Source of the DNA: Elysia crispata
Lineage: Eukaryota > Mollusca > Gastropoda > Plakobranchidae
Length of the DNA: 64,000 nucleotides
Direction of reading: 5' to 3'
Assembly: GCA_033675545.1 (NCBI GenBank)
Contig: JAWDGP010007314.1
Coordinates: 186,001-250,000 of the forward strand
The notes under the pieces are model-generated. The model was not told where the DNA came from, made no database searches, and worked only from the letters and a program-made list of their open reading frames with translations. A program made the position numbers and the translations under genes. Positions 1 to 16,082 of the stretch are shown in pieces. Numbering within the stretch: the first letter of the stretch is position 1; every line of letters starts with the position of its first letter.

Positions 1-88
<88 letters not shown>

Positions 89-135
89 TTACCACCACAT
101 CACTACTTCTACTACTACGACTTCTGCTGCTGCTG
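1..135. repeat. (ACT)n microsatellite, cut by window edge
   Basis: Perfect ACT trinucleotide array from base 1 to about 88, then decaying into CAC/TCT/GCT variants up to about 135. The array continues beyond the left edge, so its true length is unknown. The same motif recurs at 41668-42045. Confidence 0.95.
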
Positions 136-3100
136 TTTTTCTGCTTCAAATGAGTTAGTATCTTTAGATTAAATAATGTAATTTTCAATACTCAATAAAA
201 TAACGGTCAAACGCATACTTCTTGAAGCTCCTGGTATCTATTTCTTACTAGTTCAAAATAATGAAAATTGAAATAATCAGAGCTCTATAAATGGCTTAAA
301 GAAAAGTTATCATATTAATATTATTGAAGGCCTCCTAGGCCAATCCAGGGCCTGACTTTCCTTCCTTCATAGGGCAGAAGTAGCCGTGAGCAGTTTACCC
401 ATGTTTGCCGGGCATGACCAGGTCCTGATTATCACAACTAAATCTAGCACTAAAATGGACGAAACCAAGGCATCTTGATCAGGGGTTTTATAGAAAAATA
501 AAATGTAGTGCCACTGCATTTTACGAGATGGTTGCCTTCAGGAGAGAAAAACGAAATGTTTTCTTTGAGGAGATGGTATTTTATGAAAAGATAGTTCATT
601 AGAGTGCTCCAGAACGAAGGAAATTCTCTGTTTTATTCTAAGTTTTTCCTTATTAATAACGTTTAAAATGGTATTTTATGTACTGACAAGATAGTTGTTT
701 GAATAGAAAAAAGCCCATAACTTTAACTTGAGAGCTATCTTCCATTGTAATGAGTAGTTTAGTTTAATTCCTATTTGCATATTAGAAGGAAAGATACATT
801 TACGGAGACCTACTGAGTAAGCAGCTGAGCTGAGTGACTAATTTTTTTTCCTACATTCAGACTTCATATACTTCAAGAATCAAAAGTTTAAAAATAGTAA
901 TGGAATTAATCAAACAATTATCGAAAGGAAGGAAAACAAACCACACCCTTACATAAAATGAACCGTCAATCATCTAAAATTTTTCTCTTTGTGGCAGTAC
1001 TTTATGTGGAGTAAGGTACAACCGCATCCCAAAAGAAAAAAAAGAAAAGAAAAAAAATTGACAAAAAAAATGATTGGCTGTTTAAGTCACATGGCATCAA
1101 ATGCGTACACGCACCTTCTAAATGCTTCTATATTTTGATCAATTATACATCAAAGAGGGAAAATTGTCAGTTACGCAGATATCAGTTATGGTGATTTTCT
1201 GAGAAGAACATTTATAAAAGCCCGATGACCTCGAACTTTTTTACGGGTGTGATATTATATTAACATATAAATGGCAAAACATTTAAGTAGTTTTGAAGGA
1301 AAATTAAACTTTAAAGAATGATAATATCCCAATTAAAGTAAATTTATCTCTAGATTCTTTAATTTCTATTCGTCGACAGTTCTTACCCTAAATGCTTGAA
1401 TACATCTTTCATGGTTGAATAAGATTGTAATAGAACACTCGATTGTTAAATTTTGTGGCCGAGCAGTAGTTAGCATAATGGTATTCGAAAACTGTCATTT
1501 ATAGTTTGACCCCATTATCAGACCACATCACTCACGCAACACGTGTGTTTATGTTTATTGTATGCGAGATATGGGCAAATTGGAGAAATATAATTGCATA
1601 CATAATGCCACAACGGATATTTTCTCAGGTGACTGATGTTAACTTTGCATGTCGAGAACATCTTCGTTGTGCTATAATTTCCTATAGCTTTTTTTATTCC
1701 AGTTATTCAGTCAATACGGTTATTGATCCCCATACATAGAGTACAAGCCAATTTTCTTAGTTAAAGACGTAAAACTAGGCGCTGCAAAAGAAAAAGAGAG
1801 GACTATGCCTTTATAGCACTTTTGTCCAGGAAATAGATTTCGCTGATAAAAGATATTGCAATTTCTTAATCATTTTGGGTTGGATTCTGAATTGTAAGAA
1901 AGGTGGTGCTCTACAATGAAGTGCAGTTGCCTTGGTTTGGCACAATAAATCTAACACTGCTATCTAGCTGAGCACAGAGCCTGATAAGTTCTTGCATTTA
2001 TGTTCAAATCTTATGTTCATTTTCCCCCAGTGATTCGGATAAATGCGAATTCTAGACAAAAGTTAAATGTAGTTGTGTGTGGTCAAAAAGCAGTGCAGGA
2101 AGGGAAAACCCATTAGAGAGACCATACTCATAATTTCTTGTTCGAGTATAAGAGTTAGTTTTATAAAGATACCAAATAACAAAGAACTATGATTAACTAT
2201 GATTAATTTTTATTTCAATCAAGTATTAATTTTGTTTATCTTGATCAGAACTAAAACATTCACCATTGTATTGCTGACTTTATTTTGTTAATTTTTTTTT
2301 AATTTCCAGAGTTTGGCATTGATTTTATCATCAAATTTATTCCCAGCCTGTTTTCCAAATAGATGACAGAGTATGTGTTAATAGTATCACCAGATATAGA
2401 AAGCAACGGCTAGTTTTCAGCTTCACAAAGTACACCCATCAATTTGCCACATCTAAGGAATAACAAAATGAAAAGCGTTCAGTAAAAAAAAAAACTTGTG
2501 AGTTATCATTTTCTTTCTAAATGTAGAGCGAACAAAAATACACACAAATGCGAAAGAAGATTATTCAGAAAATATAGCGAAACTAATTACCCAATTGCAT
2601 AAAAATGTATCTAATGTCGGTTCAGTTAGATTTAAAAAAAAAGATAAATCACATTGATAGCTATCAGGAGTTGATAGGCAAAAATTGCCACAAGGGCACA
2701 AATAACTAAGTGCTTTCAAATACTTTAACACAATTCTTTGTTGATGTCAATAATACTGAAATAATAACCCTATGGACTGTATTGTCGACACTTTTTATAT
2801 TAAAAAAAAAGCCAAGAAAAAAAAGTCCAGTAGTTATTCAATTTGGTTTTTCTTCCTTTTTTTTTCTTAAAATACGTCCGTCCTTGAAATTTTTCAGCCT
2901 GGGATTTCCCTAGAACTGTACTCTTCACACGCGTTGGAACACTGTGACCCAAACTCTTTATCAAATTTGGGCCAGCTTCATCTTCATTTTTTGGCTCAAG
3001 ACTTTTCTCGTTGACACTTCAATTTGGTCAAAATCCCATCAACGCCTCTCAGGTTAAAAAGACATGGATTTTTTTCGGCATTTTGCTTTCAATTTGCCTG

Positions 3101-5619
3101 TATCTGTATTTGGGTGAGGATGATACTCATAGTAGACAGAATCAGAAAAAAATATAACTTTACAGCATAATATGAAAACGAGGTGATTAAAAGATGCCAT
3201 TTAAACGGTTTTTCCTACATAAATATTTTCAAAATAACCTGCCCCACCATAAAAGAAAACTCATCTTTGAAATATAACCATATTTGTCGATTTGCAGATT
3301 CTCATTTTACAATTCTTGAAGAAATTATTCTCATCATCTGTTCACTACCCGGAATCCATAAATTTTTATGAAAGATTGGATAAAAACCCAATAAGGTACC
3401 AGTATTTAAAGAAGTATATCTCTATAACGCGGACACGTTTTGCTCTATCTGTACTAGCTTATTGATGAATCCAGTAGCCGAATTAAGTAAAATAAGAATA
3501 AATAAAGATCCTCTTCATGTTAACCGAAACGCGGAATTAAAAAGTTTTCAGTCAAATCGAGTATGGTTTCTATAGAGGCAGATATAGGATACATAAGATA
3601 GAACAATGAAAATTGGAACAAATGAGTAAATACATATAAAATGTTTCCTTAACTTTCAGATAGTTAAACTATATAAATCACCAGACCCTATTACAATTCT
3701 ATGGTCGAATTGAGAGGAAAAAACAGATGCTAGTTATTTATAAATCATACTTTCTTAGAACGGACACACTTAGATCCACAGGCTAACTCGATCCAAAAAA
3801 GGGTTTTACTAAGAGTTATGCTTTCAGTTAAAAGTCTGCAGAACAGTTAGAAGTATTCATAATTATGGTGTCCATTGTTCCAGTTTTTTGGAAAATATAA
3901 TCGTTTTACTCTCTTTGCACGTTGAGTATCATCTAATTTTACACTTAAATTTTAACATACCTGATCATTGCTGATTACCTCAGTGTTTTTGGACGGTTGA
4001 GGTTTCTCAGGGCATATATGCTATTGCCTTAGCATGCTAGCAAAAGTTCAAAGCAGAGATCTGCTTAACTCATTGTGATATATCACTACGTTTTGACATG
4101 AAAATGGGGGTACTTGACATCTATTTCAAACTCAATTGAATTGATTAAAAAAGATTTTTACAAAAAAGGTTCAGACTTCGATTCAAAATTGATTAAGAAA
4201 TTTCGATATAGGTAGAATCTGAAGCTGAAATAATCAATATTTGATAAAAGTTAAGCTCAACAATATTAAGAGATTCACTTCATTCATACTCGGACAACAA
4301 AGAGTCCTGTAACGTCATTTTGGATTAATTTTCAAAGTTGTGCAGTTACTGAAAAAAACATCATGTTTGGAACCCCTTCAATAAAAAATGTTTATGCTTT
4401 GTATGGAAAACAAATGGATGAGAAATCAAAATAAATCAAAACATTGATCGAATGTAATAGATTCATTTTGTCTAAATTAAGATAGGCATTCATGGTCTTG
4501 TAAAACATAAGATCTTGACAGATCATATTGGTTCATATTAATACATGGGAGCATTAAAAAAAAAAGACGACAGGAAGACGTAGACATGACGTTGAGTTGC
4601 CTCAGTCAAAATATAAATATATCACTTTCAATTAGTTCATAGACCCTCTATATGTGGTTTCGATGAAATTGTTAACACGTTATGCGATCTTTATTGTTTA
4701 CTGCCTATAAACGGCCATTTGTTTAGTGCATATTAATAGGTATTGGAAACTTTCACGAACATTGTAATCATTGATCACAAATTCATATGACTGGCTCTTA
4801 ATGCAGGGGTGTTGTCATGCAGCTGACTTTATCATTCTAAATCATAAAATATCACCCTTTTTTTTATTATTCTTTAAATTTCAATTTCAATTTAGATTGA
4901 TTAATTTCATTGCGTATCTTTCTATATAGATCCAAGTGAAGGAAATATTTAAAATGGGCTCGTATAGCTTAGAAATAAATATATTCAAAGATTTCACGAT
5001 GAAGAATAATGGATCAATCAGATTCTTTGGCTTTTTCTACAACTATTTTGGGTTGGTTTTAAAGTTTCCTCCCTTCATCAATTTACATGCAGTGTTATTT
5101 CTTTGTGTGTTTTGGAACCGATTATTATATTTGATAACCGTTGCTGTAAAAGATGGGAATATTTTGTTACGGTTGTTTCTGATTTTGATAAAACTAAAAT
5201 ATCCTAGACTTAATATATTATAAGCATTTGATGAACAAACAAACTAGATGGAACGTTTGAAAGTAAATATAGAAATTTAGAGAAAATTATATAAAGACTG
5301 GTGGTGGGGCAGACGTACAAACTGAAAGACATAGATAGACGGGAAAAGGTGAATGCTGATGAATAAGATAAAAAGATTATTTGAAAATAGTACGTATCTA
5401 GTGGGTGATCAGACAACAAACGCGTGTCACACAGCCCTTCACCGACACAAAGTAAATAATGGAATTCTGATATTAAATTGATAAACCTATAGATGATTGG
5501 ATATAGATAAAGAGATAGACTAATATAACTAAAGGTACAGAGATAGATAGATAAACGGTTAGAAAAGTAGATCAATGTGTATTTGATTTTGCATTCGATT
5601 AAGAGAAACAGATAACATA
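136..5619. other. Gene-free AT-rich DNA
   Basis: I see no protein-coding exon here: open frames are short, lack recognisable motifs and end in AT-rich sequence. A small near-perfect inverted repeat lies at 500-522 (11-base arms around one C). The only element-like feature is the tRNA-like SINE candidate at 1440-1515. Confidence 0.6.
1440..1515 (+). mobile_element. tRNA-derived SINE-like remnant
   Basis: TGGCCGAGCAGT at 1456-1467 matches an RNA polymerase III A box (TRGCNNAGYNGG), of the form found in leucine/serine tRNAs. AGTTTGACCCC at 1503-1513 is a degenerate B box (GGTTCGANTCC). Spacing of about 36 bases between the boxes is in the normal range. No cloverleaf can be closed, so this is a SINE head or tRNA-like pseudogene rather than a tRNA gene. 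The downstream SINE body is not recognised. Confidence 0.35.
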
Positions 5620-5834
5620 GCAAGGGAAAGAGAAAGATATAGAGGGATAGGAAGGAAGGTAGAGATGAGGATAGTAGAGAGCGAGAGAGTGAGAAAAAGA
5701 ATACGGTCGATAGAGAAATATGAGAGGTAGAGAGAAATATTTCTGTAAATCTCTCTACACAAGAGAGAGAGAGAGTAAGAGAGAAAAAGAGAGGGAAAGA
5801 GAGAAATAGATAGAGAGAAAGAGATGGAGAGAGA

Positions 5835-5895
<61 letters not shown>
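5620..5895. repeat. Purine tract with (GA)n core
   Basis: Almost pure purine on the plus strand from about 5620; the perfect (AG)n core is 5842-5895. Flanks are interrupted GA/GAAA/GATA units. The long SLSL and RERE frames across this tract are artefacts of the dinucleotide repeat. Confidence 0.9.
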
Positions 5896-7029
<1,134 letters not shown>

Positions 7030-7319
7030 ATGGGGCGGTATGTTTTCCCCAAAACCAAATAGCGTTAAAAATCAAATCGTAGTTTTCATAATGTTTTTTT
7101 TTTTTTATTTATTTATTTTATGACTCTGCATATAAGCTGCTTCTTAGTTTGCGAAAACTTGATTTTTGCCTGCTTTGAACTCTACTCAGAAGAACCACAA
7201 GACAGTTCATTGAGATTGCTATGTATATATAGATGAAAATGAAGCACATAAAAACAAGTTGATGTGTAAGTAAAATGTTCCTTTTTTTTATAGTTTTGTT
7301 CTTTTCTATTGGCCACAAC

Positions 7320-7400
7320 AGGGGTCATACCATTACCACCGAGTGCATTCGAACCAAAGATCTCAGTTTCCTTTGGTCTGTGTAAAAACACGCTATCATC
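7320..7400 (-). mobile_element. tRNA-derived SINE-like remnant
   Basis: On the minus strand, GGTTCGAATGC (7355-7345) is a good polymerase III B box preceded by GAGATCTTT, the context typical of tRNA-derived SINEs. An A-box-like TAGCGTGTTTT lies about 30 bases upstream (around 7390 to 7382) with a mismatch in the core. No complete cloverleaf is visible. Confidence 0.35.
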
Positions 7401-7867
7401 ACGAAAATTTCCCCTCAGATACGTCTCACTTTATCAGAATGCCTAGAGATGTTGTACCAATGCATTTATCTCCCTAGCCCCTGAACCTATTTTGGGATAT
7501 CGAGAAGCGAAAGGGGGTAGTGACGGTATGCCACCGTAACCTTTGCATGACCTTTTAAAACATGTATTTCTTTGTATCGCCTTGGCATCATTCAATAAAT
7601 ATTTACTAAGGATACATGCTGTCGAGCTTGCGTATATTAGCATCTGTGAAAAGAAAACTTCACGGGTTATATTGAGTTTAATCTAGTATCAGAAAAACAA
7701 TATTTGTCTTTCTCTAGAATCTCGCATGAGCTAGAATAACACTTTTCCGTTCCTTGCATTTTGTTTTAAATGCGGGTAAATAATGTGCTAATGTTGGCAA
7801 TCAGAGTCAACCATGAAAATCTATAATTCATTGCCAATGAAATGTCCTAATATGTAAAATCTTTATT

Positions 7868-8060
7868 TTTCCTATCTATTTAAAGATCTCTCTGAAACGC
7901 CTATTATAAAGCTACATAGGTGCGATAGAATTTCCCTTGGGTGCACTGCCTTGCGGGAATTCAGACTTTTCACTTACTTGTGCCTGCTTGATAATGAGCG
8001 TTGTTTAAAAGGACCAATAAATATACTGGGATTTATATAATTATCTAACCATTCTAACAG
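7868..8060. repeat. Dispersed repeat family, copy 1
   Basis: The stretch CGCCTATTATAAAG ... GCACTGCCTTGCGGGAATTC ... TTTAAAAGGACCA aligns colinearly with 35640-35770. The best block is at 7943-7962 against 35691-35710 with two differences. A more diverged third copy is at about 35860-36010. Function and class are unknown; there is no coding potential. Confidence 0.4.
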
Positions 8061-8648
8061 AAATCATTAAACATTCTATAGTGTTTATATAGTTTGTATA
8101 GTGTCAAACTCATCATACAAGTTGAAGAGCAAAGTGGTTTCCTTCAATCAATCAACCTCACGTTCAATATCACACCATTTTTACACATATTTCATTAAGA
8201 GTCGTGTCTATTTTGTTAACCCCCCCCCCACCCCCCGAAAAAAAAAAAAAGAAAAAAGCAAATTATCTATGCAGAATCAGCAAATAGCTGGAAATTAATT
8301 GATCATGACGGCACACATTTTGCTATTTTTCCGTTTTGGTCTAAGACAAAAAGTTAAGCTTGCAATCTGGCAAACCGAGTGCAAGCATATATTATTTTTA
8401 TTGAAATATTTGGGTGTAAAGAAAAAAAACTAGATTTACAGCTGTGTTTAATAAATCACAAAGACAGATGAGATCCCTGTGAGGAAATAAATCACCACAC
8501 ATTTTTAAGATCTCATAATTGCATAACTTTCTCCGTCAATATCGATTTATCCTATATTTACTTTTGTTGCTACAAGCGTTTCCTTCAAGAAAGTATGAAT
8601 GGGATATGAAGTAATTTTTGGGAAGGCAATATTCGAAAAGAGGGCATC

Positions 8649-8708
8649 GCACTGTATATAATGAAGAGAGGTAGGAGGGCACTGTATGTAATGAAGAGAG
8701 GTAGGAGG
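8649..8708. repeat. 30-bp direct tandem duplication
   Basis: Two adjacent 30-bp copies (8649-8678, 8679-8708) starting GCACTGTAT and ending GGTAGGAGG, with a single difference (ATA versus GTA in the middle). Likely a recent local slippage duplication. Confidence 0.9.
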
Positions 8709-11237
8709 TGAAATGTAATGAATTAGATCTAATTAAGAAGGAGAAATGTGGTTATGGCGTCTATTTATAAATGTCCAGGGTTTAGAACTTTGATAAAGTC
8801 AATACGAAGTCAAATATAGGAAAAGACGGTGGTCCCTATCTTCAAAGAAGCTAGGCCTTGGGATTGCTTGAAACTTGTTTGATTTTTTTTTTTTTTTTGT
8901 ATTGTGCATTAATTACCGCCTTGTTCTATTTGGAAACAAATTTCCACCGCTACTGATACAAGTCTTACTGAAATCCTCAATGATTTTCTTTGCTTTGAAT
9001 TAACTTGAACATTTTTTTTTATTTAACATTGTACAAAGCAGGGCGTATTTTCATAGAGACCATACGATTAGGAAAGGATCAGGAAATAGAATTTAGATTA
9101 TTAACCATTGATGGTAAGCATATCTTCACAACTGTTTCATAAGAATCCAATTAGATTTTTACGTAGTTTGTTGCAAGCACGTGAAATTTTTGCCAAATTA
9201 TTGCAGAATAAAATTAATGTCCTCAACAGCTATATATTATACATTAAAGTCAGGTTCTGCATTATCTGCATAGCACATGGAACTTTGCTAACGAGCTTCC
9301 CGTTATTTACTCGTTTAGACAGGTTTAGTGCAAATTTCACACTAAACGGTTTGCGCTCTAATAATCGACGCAAACCATTTTTTTACGTGATCGGGTTCGC
9401 CCAGTACGTTTCGATTTGCTAAGGGTACAAAATGTGTGGACATCTTTCGGAGACAACTGTGAAAAGAATTCCAAAAGATGATAGAGGGAGAAAAAACCCA
9501 AACCCAAATATTCCCCAATTTAAACGTTCAACCAACGACATCTTTTCTATTTATAAATCATGTTGATTGTATGATTGATTTCGTTTCAAGGCCCTTCCAT
9601 CATGATCGACAATCTCAATGGCTTGGCTATATTTTATAAATCATTCGCATTTGCATGTAAAGCGTTTTTCTTCCCTGATCACCGACTGCTTTATTATGCG
9701 CTGTAATTACAGTTTGGCAGATACAAGGCAATCCTTAATCTTTCTTCTTTCTTTCTTTTTAAAGTCCACATTTTTCACATTTCGAGCAAGTGGTGTGCAA
9801 ATAGACATGACGTTCTAATTTAGTTCTAATCTGTTTGTCGCAATATTTTTTTTTCTATATTCTGAACAGTTAAAATTTCAAAGTATCTAATGCCACATCA
9901 ACATGGCCATTATAATGAAGTAAATTTACACAAATTATACCAGAAAGAGATTTGTTCTTTCCATATATTTTTAAAAGCTTTGGACTGTTTAACCAGTTTT
10001 AACAATAAAAATTAAGGAGGATTATAATTGCAGCCATGTGTTCGATTTGGAAAAGAACGATATGATTCTCCTACGCTTATATGTTAAGATGAAACAATTA
10101 TTCCTCTTTTAGACGTAAATGTTAATATATCAGACAGTTATATATACTTAACAGACAATCAAAGCAACATTTCAAACAAGCTCAAAGATTTTATTAGTCC
10201 TCTAAGTGCTACAGTGTTTTTTCCATTTTATTCTGCGCCTATAATTATTCTTTAATGAAATAATCCTTCTCTTAAAGTGGTTAAAGTTAATACAATTATC
10301 AAACAGTTTATGCATCCCACTTATCCCCCTTTGAATGAGAAATTTGTGCTATCCCTAACTGTTATAACATTTCAGAAAAAAAAAATGGCTACAGTGCTTT
10401 CTGTTAACTCTCTGTAGTAAAGCGGCCACGAAACTAAAAAAAATAATAATTACTATCTCTATTTGTGTAATTATTATATCTATCCCGAATTCTCAGGAAA
10501 TTGACCATGATTCATCTAAACGCTGAGAATTCGAGGAAATTTTGTTCCACTGTCCGGATATGACCTGACAATTCAGCAGATCTTCCAGCTCAACTATATT
10601 TATTCTGTGATTGAAATAATCACTCGTTTGCATCTAGCAAACCCCATCAGTGGCAACAAAAGCCTCTTCTATGCCGCCAAGTTTCCCTTATTTCTGCCAA
10701 CAACACAACCTAACTATAAATATAAATGAAGGCGCTTTGCATTAGATTATCACATCTTGTGAAGAGATTGAACGGAATGATCAATGGGCAAGCACTTGTT
10801 CTACAAGTCAATTTGATCGATTCAGTGTCTTTTCTTTTATTTGTGTTACTGTTTCTTCTGCTAATCAAATTGATGGCTGGATCAAAATGTAACTGTTCGA
10901 TAAAAAATAGAGGCTTACTCAAGGCAAGCAAATGAAAACGATGTTTCAAAAGTTGATGTTTATGAATATCAATTAAACAATTATAAACGGTAAATACATA
11001 AAGAGTATTAATGGGAAAAGCATTGTTTCACTAGTATTAATCGTAAGAGGTTTAATGGCGTTAAAATTCTCCGAATGTTAGATCTTTTATGTTAACTCCA
11101 CAAAACAGAAATTGAATTAGACCCAGTTTTTGTTTTATGACGCAAAAGATTAATGATTTTAAATCAGGAACCACCCAAAATCCAATCAATATTTATTGTT
11201 AGCAAAAGTAATACAGGAACAAAAAGGAAAATATAAA
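8709..11237. other. No recognisable feature
   Basis: AT-rich noncoding DNA. A short perfect 8-bp stem (9348-9355 with 9369-9376) is the only structure noted. The open frame at 9108-9422 has no family resemblance and no splice or codon signature of a gene. Confidence 0.55.
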
Positions 11238-11291
11238 TCATCATCATCATCATTATCATCATCATTATCATCATCATCATCATCATCATCA

Positions 11292-11367
<76 letters not shown>

Positions 11368-11390
11368 GATGATGATGATGATTATTATTA

Positions 11391-11448
<58 letters not shown>

Positions 11449-11530
11449 GATGATGAAGATGATGATGATGATGATGATAATGATGCTGATGATGATAATA
11501 TAATGTTGATGAAGACGATGATGTGGATGA
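11238..11530. repeat. Compound (TCA)n(TTA)n(TGA)n(TTA)n(TGA)n array
   Basis: Trinucleotide compound array: TCA units to about 11294, TTA units to about 11366, a short TGA block, TTA units again to about 11447, then TGA units. The TCA start and TGA end make the array a rough inverted repeat of itself, since TCA and TGA are complementary. Confidence 0.95.
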
Positions 11531-13320
11531 AAATAAAAGGTATTTATAAATTGTTAAGAGAGCAATCATTGTGTTGCCAGATAAATTTCTTTGCTGCTCA
11601 TACTAAAAGATATATGAACCCACTGTCCATACTCTCAATCTATAGAGCATTTGTATACAAATGAATTTATAGATAGATATTAAAGGCATGGGTAAAAAAA
11701 TAAGTGGTGATGTTCTCATGAAACGATACTTCTGTTAATATATTATGTATGAAAATATATTGGTAATTTATAAGCAAAGAAAGTTAAGCAAGGGACACAT
11801 ATCATTAAATTATACTAATTAACATTAGAAGGGAAGGCTATCGACAAAAGAAGGCTACAGCAATCACCGAAATTGCATTGTGCAGCGACGACAAGATCCA
11901 CAAGGTTGCCAAAAGGATTGACGACTTAAACATTTTGAGCTTTCAAAGGTTGGAGTTTTTAATGCTTCAGCTAGATATGTAAAATACAGCAGCTTAGAAT
12001 ACACAGCCAGTTTTTTAAAAGTCCGAATTAAAAAATATAAGCACATTTTTAATTGTTTTGTCAATGTTTGTACAGCATTATGATTTTCCCTTTAAAGAAG
12101 GAGACTATGACTTTATATGTCATTGAAGACTATTGGACAAATGGCAGAGAACTTACTGAGAATCTAACATTTAAAAATAACTATACGTATAACTCTGACA
12201 GTCAAAGAAAGTTTCGCATATCCAAAACAGATGAATCTAATATTTGCTGTATTTACTGAGGAGAAGCATTGTTTTTTTAATGCTCTCTACGTTGATATTG
12301 TGTCTGAAAAGAGCAAAAAATATCTTAGAGAGTTAAAGCTGCTCCAGTCAGCTGAGTCACAAGTATTAGAATGTCAAATCGATAAGCCTCCCTCAGCTGT
12401 TATTTAAATGACGTTATCTGCAAGCATAACATCATTGGCCAGTCAACACTTCGCAAATATTTTTTCTTTTCTGCACACCTGAGATCAAAATAATACGTTT
12501 GAGCGAATGCACCTTGACATATTTTACACTGATTTCGCCCCGTCGATACAATTTTAAAGCTGGATTAATTCTGTATTTACGTTTTTTCAATGTTCTTATA
12601 TCATCACTTTTCTGTCGGCAGGAAATTTAAGTTCTTCTTGGATTCTTTTTAATACAGTAGGCGACTTGATAACGTTGGAAGTCTATAACGTTACACTCAA
12701 TATTTGTTGAATAAAAAGGTTCAGGTGTTCCCAACATAGTGTTCTGTATTCTTTAGCTGCCAAACGTGAAAAAATACGCTCAAACGCCCCACCGTTATCA
12801 CAGCCATGGGGCATACTAAACCACGAAGAGATAATTAGCATGTAATACTTCTAATAACGTATAAGCTCAAGTCATTTTTTTTTTACTGCCATAGGTACAG
12901 CACAAAGCTTTTATACTTAGCGCTCATGAGGTGAGAACTAATTTACTTAGCAAAGAGCTCATGAGGATCACGCGAGTACATGCATGTGGATGAGGAGCCA
13001 TTCGCCGTGGTTTAGTGATTATCCAATTATCTTTCGACAGAATCTAATGTGAAGTATGTTGTTAGAGGTCATTTTCAAGTAGCAGTGTGGAGGATCTTGT
13101 AAGAGGTTTCGATGAGCGTTTAAAAATGTAAGGTTTTAATCCACCAAATACTTTACTGAATCAGACTGGTGTTGATCAAACATCAGAAGCGCAGCTTAAA
13201 GCAAGCAAACTTGAGAATGGCATGATTTAAATCCCTGTTTAAATTACAAAAATAGGGCGCAAAATTGTGGTGCTAAATACATTCTAAAGATGTCTTTTTT
13301 TACAACAATTTCTGTCCGTG
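11531..13320. other. No recognisable feature
   Basis: AT-rich noncoding DNA with no exon, tRNA or mobile element recognised. Confidence 0.55.
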
Positions 13321-13465
13321 TGTTAGGGATACAAAAGAATGGAGAGGCAAACAGAGAAGAGTTGAAAAGAGAGACAAATAAAGGCGTGTGAAATAGAGGG
13401 ATGATGAGAAAAGGCGATATAAGCCTAGTGGTACAGATAGGTAAAGAAATAGCAAGAGCTGTCCC

Positions 13466-13533
<68 letters not shown>

Positions 13534-13860
13534 AGAGAGCGAAAGAGAGTGACATAAATATATACATACAGACAGTCAGACAGATAGAGAGAAGAGAGTG
13601 AGAAAAAAGAGAGATACAGAGGGAGAGAAAATGAAAGATGTGGGAAATCAAGTTGCAGAAATAAAGAGAAAGTAGATAAAGAGTTAGAGTAAAGAAAGAT
13701 GGGAGCGGAAAAAGAGGAGAAAGAATGGCAGATAAAGCAAGCAGGCGGAAGAGAAAGAGGGAGATAAGGAGAGAAAATGAGGATTGAATAAAAAAAAATT
13801 AAGAGAGAAAGGGAGAGAAACTGAGACAAAAATCAAGACAGAGGAAAATAAAACGCAAGA
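13321..13860. repeat. Long polypurine tract with (GA)n core
   Basis: About 540 bases that are mostly A and G on the plus strand. The perfect (GA)n core is 13469-13527. Flanks contain GAGAAA, GATA and GGAGA units. Apparent proteins across it are low-complexity artefacts. Confidence 0.85.
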
Positions 13861-14779
13861 ATGCGAGTCCTTACATGACGCTAAGAAACACTAGTTCGTG
13901 AAAACCACAACCACTTCTTCATAGGATTTCTCGTTGAATAATTGTCCCATAAGATTTCCCTACGCCGATAATTAAAAACGTAAAAAAAATTTCAAACGAC
14001 CTATCAACAATCTAAGGTAAACTTCCAACGCATCTATCAATACCCGCCTTGCACTGAAAGAATTGTTACTTTGATTTATACCGTGCCAGAACAACTTATT
14101 GTTAGAATTTGTATAGGAGTTCAGATCAAATTAGAGGAAAGGCTGAGTGAGAAAACTGCAGGATGTGCTCAGGAAGCTACTTGACAAGAAACACGAAAAT
14201 CAAGACGATCTTGAAAATCGCTTTACGTAAGCCAGTCGCACTTGTGCATTTGTGCTGCCTTTTTCCAATTCATGGTGCGACAATCAGCGCACACTTTATC
14301 TTCAACGCAGCTCTTATCTTGAGTGTATTTTTTTGTTGTTGTTTACTTTTATTTTTTCTTTAATTTTTTTTTTTTGCATAGCAAAATGGCCGGTTTTAAA
14401 TTTATATGAATTTTCAAAAATTCCATTGATGGTTACGTATTAAGGAGATACCACCTAACACAGGATATCATTTTAGAAAGTATGACTAATTCTCAAATAA
14501 AAAAATATTCTTTCTAAGTAATACAATTATTTGACCAGAAACATCGTGTCTATGGTTTTCGTACTTTTCTTATATCTTTTTCGTAGTGATTTTTTGGTTT
14601 ATTGTTTTATTACTAGTAAATCTCTTCAAACACAAAATGATAATTATGGCTATCAATGGTACATGAAATAAAGCAAAGCACCATTTCCTTCTTGGAACCC
14701 TGTTCGAATCTTCTTCGCAGATTCGAGACTCACGCAGTCGGTAGCTGCGTTTAGGAACTTATCTTTTCATGTTCGAATA
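13861..14779. other. No recognisable gene
   Basis: Noncoding AT-rich DNA. A perfect 8-bp stem with a 7-base loop lies at 14704-14726 around a TTCGAATCT motif. It resembles a polymerase III B box, but no usable A box accompanies it. Confidence 0.5.
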
Positions 14780-14829
14780 AAACAACAACAACAACAATAA
14801 CAACAACAACAACAACAACAAACAAACAA
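14780..14829. repeat. (AAC)n microsatellite
   Basis: AAC units with one ATA interruption, ending as AAAC units. It lies about 60 bases before a (GA)n array. Confidence 0.9.
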
Positions 14830-14887
14830 GTAACACATAGTTTTTGTGTTTCCAAAAAAAAAAAACAGACGAAAAATGTTGCAATCT

Positions 14888-16082
<1,195 letters not shown>

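Noticed and set aside
4936..5223. 95-codon open frame
   Set aside because: AT-rich, Phe/Ile/Leu-heavy from base composition, no motif and no splice context.
9108..9422. 104-codon open frame
   Set aside because: No family resemblance; length is not unusual by chance in 64 kb on six frames.
11164..11569. Poly-Asn/Asp frame on the minus strand
   Set aside because: Artefact of trinucleotide repeats; no unique domain attached.
14648..14726. tRNA gene suggested by TTCGAATCT and TGGCTATCAATGG
   Set aside because: The boxes do not fit a cloverleaf and the TTCGAATCT is part of a perfect stem-loop instead.
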